From Nitrospirota bacterium (GTDB taxonomy: Bacteria > Nitrospinota > Nitrospinia > Nitrospinales > VA-1): DNA of 7,116 nt. Below are positions 1 through 4,611 of the stretch, in pieces (position 1 is the stretch's first letter; the number at the start of each line of letters is the position of its first letter). A program made the translations under genes and the position numbers. The notes under the pieces were generated by a model. The model did not search any database. It saw only the letters and a list, made by a program, of their open reading frames with translations, and was not told the origin of the DNA. The stretch covers positions 1 through 7,116 of the forward strand of contig QJWD01000311.1 of the NCBI GenBank assembly GCA_003235465.1, in the 5' to 3' direction.

Positions 1-84
1 AGCGAGAGCGTTAAGAGGCGACCCGGCCCACCCGCAGGAGACAAGGGTGAGGAGGAGAACAAACCGGCGGTGGAACGTTATCAT
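1..84 (-). CDS. Exported protein, N-terminal fragment (signal peptide)
   Basis: Only the first 28 codons are inside the window; the gene runs off the left edge. The translation is a textbook Sec signal peptide: a basic start (MITFHRR), a hydrophobic core (FVLLLTLVSCGWAG), then SPLNALA, whose final A-L-A would suit signal peptidase I. A Cys at residue 17 lies inside the core, and no clear lipobox follows, so a lipoprotein is less likely. The ATG at 84-82 has a Shine-Dalgarno AAAGGA on the minus strand (TCCTTT at 93-98 on plus), 8 bases away. An in-frame upstream ATG at 102-100 would add MKRTRA but has no obvious SD. The mature protein is not visible, so its function is unknown. The gene is divergent from mpl. 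Confidence 0.6.
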   Translation of the reverse strand, partial: MITFHRRFVLLLTLVSCGWAGSPLNALA

Positions 85-121
85 GGCCCTAGTCCTTTTC
101 ATCGGTGAAGAGGCATAAACT

Positions 122-142
122 GCCGCCCTGAAACCCGGCGGC
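122..142. other. GC-rich inverted repeat in the divergent intergenic region
   Basis: GCCGCC (122-127) and GGCGGC (137-142) form a perfect 6-base-pair stem with a 9-base loop. There is no T-run on either side, so it is not an intrinsic terminator. It would lie in the 5' leader of the minus-strand gene, and could be an RNA hairpin or a protein-binding site. It may also be incidental in GC-rich DNA. Confidence 0.3.
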
Positions 143-153
143 CCAGAGTCGCT

Positions 154-182
154 ATTGGAGGCCATTTCCGGGAACTTTTCAA
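154..182 (-). promoter_or_regulatory. Weak candidate promoter for the exported-protein gene
   Basis: Reading the minus strand, TTGAAA (plus 177-182) is followed after 17 bases by TCCAAT (plus 154-159). The -35 is good but the -10 matches only four of six consensus bases. Transcription would start near 147, leaving a leader of about 60 bases before the ATG at 84. This is inferred from consensus only. Confidence 0.22.
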
Positions 183-216
183 GGCCTTTTGCGGGCTGGT
201 GCCCTCGGCGGCAGGG

Positions 217-245
217 TTGACTTTGGCCTGCCCAGGAACTACAAT
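217..245 (+). promoter_or_regulatory. Sigma70-type promoter for mpl
   Basis: TTGACT (217-222) and TACAAT (240-245) are separated by exactly 17 bases; each hexamer matches five of six consensus bases. Transcription should start about 7 bases after the -10, near 252, only about 4 bases before the ATG at 256. This implies a leaderless or almost leaderless mpl mRNA, probably also carrying the next gene. Confidence 0.6.
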
Positions 246-255
246 TTCTCCGCCT

Positions 256-1659
256 ATGACTCCACAAGATATTAAAAATATTTACCTTATCGCCATCTGC
301 GGGACGGGCATGGCCTCCCTCGCCGGCCTCCTCAAGGACGCCGGGTTCAACGTCAGCGGTTCGGACAGCAATATTTACCCGCCGATGAGCACGCTGCTCG
401 AAAGACAGGGCATCGAGATCAAGCCGGGCTACCGCGCCGAAAACGTTCCCGCCGGGGCCGATCTCGTCATCATCGGAAACGCCGTGTCGCGGGACAACCC
501 CGAGGCAGAGGCGGTGCTTTCGGCGGGGCTCGCCTACACTTCGTTTCCCGAAGCGCTGGCGCGGTTTTTTCTCGCCGGCCGGAAATCCCTGGTGGTGGCG
601 GGCACCCACGGCAAGACGACGACCACGTCGCTGCTGTCCTGGGTGCTGCACCAAGCGGGGCAGAAGCCCGGCTTCATGGTTGGCGGCTGGCTGAAGAATT
701 TCGATGGCAACTACCGCGTGCCCGGGGGGCCGTTCTTCGTCACCGAGGGCGACGAGTACGACACCGCGTTTTTCGACAAGGGCGCGAAGTTCCTGCACTA
801 CCGGCCGCACGGCGCGATTCTCACCGGCGTCGAGTTCGACCATGCGGATATTTTCAAAGACCTTGACCATATGAAGTCGGCGTTTAGAAAGTTCGTCGAA
901 TTGATACCGGAGGAAGGGCGTTTGTTGGTAAAATTCGACGACACGCACGCAAACGACATACTTGACGCCGTCCGCTGCCCGGTGGAAACCTACGGTCTTA
1001 AGGAAGGGGCCGACTGGCGCGGGGCGAATTTCCACATGCGAGGCGGCGAAGGGTTCTTCGACCTGGTCCACCGGGGCCGCCATGTTGGCGAGGTGCGGTT
1101 GCCGATGATCGGCCGGCACAACGCAGAAAACGCGGTGGCGGTGGCGGCGCTCGCCATTGGCATGGGTCTCGGCGAGAGCGAGGTGTGCCGCGCCTTTTTG
1201 GGTTTCAAGGGCATTCGCCGCCGGCAGGACGTGGTGGGAGAAAGAAACGGCGTCACCGTCATCGACGATTTTGCCCACCACCCGACGGCCATCGACCTCA
1301 CCATCGAAGCGGTCAAGGAGGCGTTTCCTGGAAGCCGGGTGTGGGCGGTGTTCGAGCCGCGTTCGGCGACCTCGAGGCGCAATGTGTTTCAGTCGGCGTT
1401 TCCGGCAAGCTTCCGGCGCGCCGACCGGGTGGTGATCGCCGGGTTGTTCTCACCCGATGCCATCGCGCCGGAAAACCGCCTGGACCCCGAGCGCGTGGCG
1501 CGGGATATCCGCGCGATGGGCGGGCAGGCGGATTATATTCCAGACGTCGACGCCATTGTCGATTTCATCGTCCGTGGCGGGCAGGCGGGCGATGTCGTTC
1601 TGGTGATGTCGTCCGGCGGTTTCGGCGGCATCCACCAGAAACTGCTCGAGCGTCTTTAA
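256..1659 (+). CDS. mpl: UDP-N-acetylmuramate:L-alanyl-gamma-D-glutamyl-meso-diaminopimelate ligase (Mpl)
   Basis: A cytoplasmic Mur-ligase-family enzyme that uses ATP to join the recycled tripeptide L-Ala-gamma-D-Glu-meso-DAP to UDP-MurNAc, so cell-wall turnover products re-enter peptidoglycan synthesis. The 467 residues match the usual length of about 450-470. The N-terminal nucleotide-binding domain starts with ICGTGMASLAG (14-24). The ATP P-loop is GTHGKTTTT (116-124). EGDEYDTAFFDKGAKFLHY (164-182) is the stretch that distinguishes Mpl from MurC. FDHADIF starts at 194 and DDFAHHPTA at 337, and EPRSATSRRN lies in the C-terminal domain. An in-frame GTG at 199 would add 19 residues, but the promoter lies inside that stretch and the added residues resemble no Mur domain, so ATG 256 is preferred. 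The first codons are AT-rich, which suits leaderless initiation. The next gene begins 31 bases later. Confidence 0.95.
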   Translation: MTPQDIKNIYLIAICGTGMASLAGLLKDAGFNVSGSDSNIYPPMSTLLERQGIEIKPGYRAENVPAGADLVIIGNAVSRDNPEAEAVLSAGLAYTSFPEALARFFLAGRKSLVVAGTHGKTTTTSLLSWVLHQAGQKPGFMVGGWLKNFDGNYRVPGGPFFVTEGDEYDTAFFDKGAKFLHYRPHGAILTGVEFDHADIFKDLDHMKSAFRKFVELIPEEGRLLVKFDDTHANDILDAVRCPVETYGLKEGADWRGANFHMRGGEGFFDLVHRGRHVGEVRLPMIGRHNAENAVAVAALAIGMGLGESEVCRAFLGFKGIRRRQDVVGERNGVTVIDDFAHHPTAIDLTIEAVKEAFPGSRVWAVFEPRSATSRRNVFQSAFPASFRRADRVVIAGLFSPDAIAPENRLDPERVARDIRAMGGQADYIPDVDAIVDFIVRGGQAGDVVLVMSSGGFGGIHQKLLERL

Positions 1660-1690
1660 CACGGCAGGTTGCAGCCATGGGCATGAGTTG

Positions 1691-2812
1691 ATGGAAAATT
1701 ACGGCCGGTTGAAAATGGAGCTGATTCGCCGCGGCCTCTACATCTCGGAGGCGATGCGGGCGTTTCCCGAGGTTTCGCTCGGCATCTGCTCGGGCAACCC
1801 CGGCGAGGAGATTTCCCTCGCCCTGGCCGAGGATTTCATCGTCAAGGTGGTGCTGAAACCCAGCGCCCAGGGCAGCATGGAACTGCTCCAGAAAGAAGGC
1901 CAGCTGTTCATAAATGGGCCGAAGGGCGAGAGCGAGGCGGCGGTCATCCCGCTGCCCATGTTCATCAAGAGCCAAATGATGGAGCGCACGCCGCTGTCGG
2001 AAAATGTGTGCCTCGACGGCTATTGCCTGAACATCTTCCTGCGCGTGATGGGCGGCGGGAAGAAGCTCAACCTGTCGCAGGAGGCGATTCTTTCCATCGT
2101 CCAGTCGGCGTTCGAGGAAGGCGCGGCGGACCTCGTGCAGTTCAACATGGATTATTGCGAGGAACGCGACCTGGGTTACCGGCTCCTCGCGCCGGTCATC
2201 GAAACCCTCAAGAAGAAATTCACCACCTTCGCCGCGCTCAAGGGCTTCCCGCCCGAGGACAAGCGGGTGATGGACCGCATGTACGCGGCAGGCCTGGACC
2301 TGGTGAACTTCCCGCTGGGCGGTTACGCGGGCTCGGTGCAGTCGGGCGAGCTGGTGAGCGCCGGCCAGGTCGAGGAAGCGCTCGATTACTCGGTGGGGAT
2401 TTTCTCGCAGGGGACGGTGTGGACGGAACTGGTGCCGGGCCGCGAACCCCAGGACGACATCCGCCGCTTGATCGAAAGCCTTTCCGGCCGTGGCATCGTG
2501 CCGCTCCTCAAGCTGGAGCCGGCGAGTATCACCGTGGGCGACGCCTTTCCCAAAGTGGAAGACGCCGTGCGCTGCCTGGAGGAGGCCGCCCAGCGCGACC
2601 GCCTCACCCTCAAGTGGCTCTACCCCAACTGCCGCTCGGTGAGCCCGCTCGACACGAAATTCTTCACCTGCGATCGGGCGCTGGCCCGGCTCGCCGCCAA
2701 GCCGGTGTACCGGTCCATCCTCGGCAAGAAGGCGTCGGAAGGGTTCGCCGCCCTCAGGCGCAAGCTGCGCATCCGCGATGTGAGCGATTCCTATGAATCG
2801 GCGGGGCTTTGA
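1691..2812 (+). CDS. Radical-SAM-like barrel protein lacking the CX3CX2C cluster motif
   Basis: 373 residues of unknown function. After an N-terminal region of about 105 residues, strand-like segments alternate with helices as in a radical SAM/TIM barrel: CLNIFLRVMG (112-121), ADLVQFNMDYC (146-156), FTTFAALKGF (177-186), LDLVNFPLGGYAG (202-214), TVWTELVPGREP (from 242) and GIVPLLKLEP (268-277). The last two resemble the late barrel of BioB/HmdB-type enzymes. The canonical three-cysteine loop after the first strand is absent. Cysteines seen include C107 and C112 (CX4C), C156, C295, C314 and C327, none in a standard cluster arrangement. ATG 1691 is preceded by an in-frame TTG (1688) and has no good SD, and a TGA overlaps it (TGATG), so coupling to upstream translation is possible. 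The 31-base gap suggests co-transcription with mpl. It could be a catalytically dead partner of the next gene, or an enzyme with an unusual cluster site. Confidence 0.85.
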   Translation: MENYGRLKMELIRRGLYISEAMRAFPEVSLGICSGNPGEEISLALAEDFIVKVVLKPSAQGSMELLQKEGQLFINGPKGESEAAVIPLPMFIKSQMMERTPLSENVCLDGYCLNIFLRVMGGGKKLNLSQEAILSIVQSAFEEGAADLVQFNMDYCEERDLGYRLLAPVIETLKKKFTTFAALKGFPPEDKRVMDRMYAAGLDLVNFPLGGYAGSVQSGELVSAGQVEEALDYSVGIFSQGTVWTELVPGREPQDDIRRLIESLSGRGIVPLLKLEPASITVGDAFPKVEDAVRCLEEAAQRDRLTLKWLYPNCRSVSPLDTKFFTCDRALARLAAKPVYRSILGKKASEGFAALRRKLRIRDVSDSYESAGL

Positions 2813-2830
2813 CGGTTGCGGCAAACCCCG
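2802..2830 (+). terminator. Stem-loop across the stop codon of the radical-SAM-like gene
   Basis: CGGGG (2802-2806) pairs with CCCCG (2826-2830). After one bulged C, TTTG (2808-2811) pairs with CAAA (2822-2825), giving nine base pairs around a 10-base loop. The TGA stop (2810-2812) sits inside it. No U-run follows, so it is not a standard intrinsic terminator; mRNA 3'-end protection or attenuation between the two radical-SAM genes is possible. Confidence 0.3.
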
Positions 2831-2888
2831 GCATGTAAGGTTATTGCCCGCCTGCCGACAGGACCGAACAGGTTTGGCCAGCCTGAAG

Positions 2889-2917
2889 TTGAAAATGATC
2901 CCCGCCTTTGCTAGGGT
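2889..2917 (+). promoter_or_regulatory. Candidate promoter for the radical SAM gene
   Basis: TTGAAA (2889-2894) is followed after 17 bases by TAGGGT (2912-2917), with an extended -10 TGC immediately before it (2909-2911). The predicted start of transcription is near 2924, exactly at the first ATG of the radical SAM gene. An imperfect palindrome built around TGGCCA (2869-2885) lies just upstream and could be an operator. Confidence 0.4.
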
Positions 2918-2923
2918 TGAAGG

Positions 2924-3808
2924 ATGGACGCGATGAAAACACAACAGGCGAAAATTCCCGAAGTGCCCATGGTGGGGCTCGAAACCCTGTGGATGCAGGT
3001 GGGCGGCACCCTGTGCAATCTGGAGTGCACCCATTGCTTCATCAGCTGCGGTCCGAAAAACCATAGCCACGCGATGATGAGCCTCGCCGACGTGAAGGCG
3101 CGGCTCGAGGAAGCGAGGCGGCTGGGCGTGAAGGATTATTACATCACCGGCGGCGAGGTGTTCATCAACCCCGAGATCTTCGAGATCCTCGATGCCATCC
3201 TCGCCTGCGGCCCGCTCGACGTGCTCACCAACGGCACCCTCATCACCTTCGAAAAGGCAGGGCGGCTGAGGGCGATCCAGTCGGGCCACGTGCACCGGTT
3301 GCATATCAGGGTCAGCATGGAAGGCTTCGATGAAGCGGCGAACGACCTGGTTCGCGGCGAGGGCTCCTTCCGCCGCGCCATCGCGGGCATCGCCAACCTG
3401 GCCCAGGCGGGGTTTTCGCCCATCCTCACCATCACCCGCAGCTGGGATGAGGAAGAGGACCGGAGGATGGAAGCGCGCTTCCTGGAGTTCTTAAGAGGCA
3501 TCAACGTGCCCGAGCCGCGAATCAAGATCCTGCCCGGGTTCCTGCTCGGCCGGCTGGCCGAAAACCTGCGCGCCTACGAGGCGGGCGAGCACGTGACCGA
3601 GGGCTGTTTTGAAAATTACGACATCGCCCAGCTGCAATGCGCCACCTCGCGCATGGCCACCGCCAGGGGCGTTTACGTGTGTCCCATCCTGGTCGAGCAC
3701 GAGGAGGCCCGAATGGGCGATTCGCTTGAGGAAACGCTCAAGCCCTTTCCACTCGCCAACGCCGCCTGCTACACCTGCCGGGTCACTGGCATGACCTGCA
3801 AATCCTGA
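2924..3808 (+). CDS. Radical SAM enzyme with C-terminal SPASM-like cysteines
   Basis: A 294-residue radical SAM protein expected to bind a [4Fe-4S] cluster and S-adenosylmethionine and generate a 5'-deoxyadenosyl radical; the substrate is unknown. The cluster motif CNLECTHC gives C31, C35 and C38, with a further Cys at 42. The SAM-contacting GGE motif is ITGGE (G76-G77-E78). The C-terminal part has C239 and C253 (C-x9-GVYVCP) and then C282, C285 and C292 (C-x2-C-x6-C), resembling a SPASM/twitch domain that would hold an auxiliary Fe-S cluster; C228 may contribute. SPASM proteins often modify peptides or act in cofactor maturation, but no precursor peptide is evident here. Two starts are possible: ATG 2924, at the predicted transcription start, and ATG 2933 (MKTQQ), with GAAGG 9 bases upstream. 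The gene lies 111 bases after the radical-SAM-like gene, which suggests they function together. Confidence 0.9.
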   Translation: MDAMKTQQAKIPEVPMVGLETLWMQVGGTLCNLECTHCFISCGPKNHSHAMMSLADVKARLEEARRLGVKDYYITGGEVFINPEIFEILDAILACGPLDVLTNGTLITFEKAGRLRAIQSGHVHRLHIRVSMEGFDEAANDLVRGEGSFRRAIAGIANLAQAGFSPILTITRSWDEEEDRRMEARFLEFLRGINVPEPRIKILPGFLLGRLAENLRAYEAGEHVTEGCFENYDIAQLQCATSRMATARGVYVCPILVEHEEARMGDSLEETLKPFPLANAACYTCRVTGMTCKS

Positions 3809-3830
3809 CCTGCCCCGCATCCCTTTGGGG

Positions 3831-3860
3831 TTGTGGCGCCTCTTGCCGGCGTGTTAGCAT
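3831..3860 (+). promoter_or_regulatory. Candidate promoter for the redoxin gene
   Basis: TTGTGG (3831-3836) and TAGCAT (3855-3860) are 18 bases apart. The match is moderate: three of six at -35 and four of six at -10. A perfect 8-base palindrome, TGACGTCA (3865-3872), overlaps the predicted start site near 3867 and could be an operator. The leader would be about 50 bases. Confidence 0.3.
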
Positions 3861-3884
3861 TGCCTGACGTCACTCCCATCTTTC

Positions 3885-3899
3885 GGCCCCGGTTGGGCC
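3885..3899 (+). other. Short GC hairpin upstream of the redoxin gene
   Basis: GGCCC (3885-3889) pairs with GGGCC (3895-3899) around a 5-base loop. No T-run follows, so it is not an intrinsic terminator. It lies just before the SD and could affect translation initiation. Confidence 0.25.
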
Positions 3900-3902
3900 C
3901 TC

Positions 3903-3907
3903 GAGGA
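3903..3907 (+). promoter_or_regulatory. Ribosome binding site of the redoxin gene
   Basis: GAGGA lies 8 bases before ATG 3916 and supports that start over the in-frame ATG at 3925. Confidence 0.6.
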
Positions 3908-3915
3908 CACACCCT

Positions 3916-4467
3916 ATGGCCCTGATGCATTCCACCATGCCGCCGCTCGGAGGGCGGGCAGAGGATTTCGAACTTCCCGGCACCGACGGCAGGCTATACT
4001 CCCTCGCGAGTTTCAAAGACAAGGCGGTGCTGGTGATCGTCTTCATGTGCAACCACTGCCCCTACGTGAAAGCGGTGCTGGGCCGCCTGATCGACCTGCA
4101 AAACACCTGGGGCGGGCGGGGTGTGCAGCTTGTCGGCATCAACCCCAACGACGCCAGCCGCTACCCCGACGACTCGCCGGAAAGCATGAAGGCCCTCGTC
4201 GCCGAGAAGAAAATCCCCTTTCCCTACCTGTTCGACGAAAGCCAGGAAACCGCCCGCGCCTACGACGCGGTGTGCACGCCGGACATTTACGTGTACGGGC
4301 GGGACAGGCGGCTCGCCTACCGCGGCCGCATCGACGACAACTGGCAGCACCCCGAACAGGTGACAAAAAAGGACCTGGAGGCCGCCCTCCTGGCGCTGGT
4401 GGAAGGCCGCGAAGTGGCCGACGAGCAGATGCCCTCGATGGGCTGCTCGATCAAATGGAAGGCGTGA
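3916..4467 (+). CDS. Thioredoxin-fold redoxin (peroxiredoxin-like, CNHCP family)
   Basis: A 183-residue thioredoxin-like protein of the AhpC/TSA-redoxin superfamily, in the widespread group with active site CNHCP; no signal peptide is seen, so it is probably cytoplasmic. It opens with a redoxin N-terminus (DFELPGTDGRLYSLASFKDK). The active site is MCNHCPYVKAV with C45 and C48. The FPYLFDESQETARAYDAV segment leads into C120-T-P122-D, where P122 is the expected cis-proline facing the active site. The C-terminal tail PSMGCSIKWKA carries C177; a GC-x-IKWK ending is typical of this family. It is likely a thiol-disulfide reductase or peroxidase, but the substrate is not known for the group. The gene has its own SD and possibly its own promoter. 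It could serve the neighbouring cysteine-rich radical SAM protein, which is inference from position only. Confidence 0.9.
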   Translation: MALMHSTMPPLGGRAEDFELPGTDGRLYSLASFKDKAVLVIVFMCNHCPYVKAVLGRLIDLQNTWGGRGVQLVGINPNDASRYPDDSPESMKALVAEKKIPFPYLFDESQETARAYDAVCTPDIYVYGRDRRLAYRGRIDDNWQHPEQVTKKDLEAALLALVEGREVADEQMPSMGCSIKWKA

Positions 4468-4531
4468 GGGGCGTGCTGCTGAAAACAATATTAATGGGCC
4501 GATGATTTCATTTGCGTTGTTGGTTATCGGC
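4462..4531 (+). repeat. Degenerate direct repeat, copy 1 (decayed copy of the UPF0182 gene start)
   Basis: This stretch aligns with 4542-4611 at an offset of 80. GC(G/C)TGAGG(G/A)GCGTGCTG matches at 15 of 17 positions, TGAAAA is shared, and 4499-4531 matches 4579-4611 at 24 of 33 positions, with most differences being transitions. Copy 1 has an extra C (4479) that destroys the homologous GTG start. It begins in the last codons of the redoxin gene and fills most of the intergenic gap. Confidence 0.6.
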
Positions 4532-4561
4532 AATCGGGAAAGCCTGAGGAGCGTGCTGTGA
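4502..4561 (+). CDS. Possible 19-residue leader peptide (MISFALLVIGNRESLRSVL)
   Basis: A short open frame from ATG 4502 to TGA 4559-4561 whose stop overlaps the UPF0182 GTG start (GTGA), an arrangement used for translational coupling. Its hydrophobic part, ISFALLVIG, parallels VILFVVFVIG at the start of UPF0182 because both derive from the direct repeat. It has no good SD of its own. An even shorter frame (GTG 4473 to TGA 4505) follows a GAGGGG and overlaps this ATG. It may be only a by-product of the duplication. Confidence 0.2.
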   Translation: MISFALLVIGNRESLRSVL

Positions 4562-4611
4562 AAAACGGTAAAAAATGGCTGGTGATTCTGTTTGTGGTGT
4601 TTGTCATCGGC
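4542..4611 (+). repeat. Degenerate direct repeat, copy 2 (functional UPF0182 gene start)
   Basis: This is the second copy of the repeat described at 4462-4531. It contains the SD, the GTG start and the first 18 codons of the UPF0182 gene, ending at the shared ATCGGC (4606-4611). Similarity drops sharply beyond that point. Confidence 0.6.
4546..4551 (+). promoter_or_regulatory. Ribosome binding site deciding the UPF0182 start
   Basis: GAGGAG lies 6 bases before GTG 4558. No ATG, GTG or TTG occurs in frame upstream before the TAA at 4492, so this SD fixes the GTG start. Confidence 0.75.

Noticed and set aside
199..255. GTG-initiated 19-residue N-terminal extension of Mpl
   Set aside because: The promoter for mpl lies inside it, the residues match no Mur ligase N-terminus, and ATG 256 gives the normal family length.
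2895..2936. A 13-residue frame (MIPAFARVEGWTR) overlapping the radical SAM start by ATGA; considered as a precursor or leader peptide
   Set aside because: It has no convincing SD, lies over the candidate promoter, and lacks the composition of known SPASM substrates.
1565..3304. A 579-codon open frame on the minus strand
   Set aside because: It lies opposite two clearly coding genes, is His/Arg/Ala-rich without domain features, and is the usual antisense artefact of GC3-rich codons.
3813..3831. Possible terminator hairpin after the radical SAM gene (CCCC/GGGG)
   Set aside because: The stem is only four or five pairs and no T-run follows.
4498..4531. Inverted repeat GCCGAT/ATCGGC in the gap before UPF0182
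   Set aside because: It is six pairs with a 22-base loop, and it is better explained as part of the direct duplication of the UPF0182 start.
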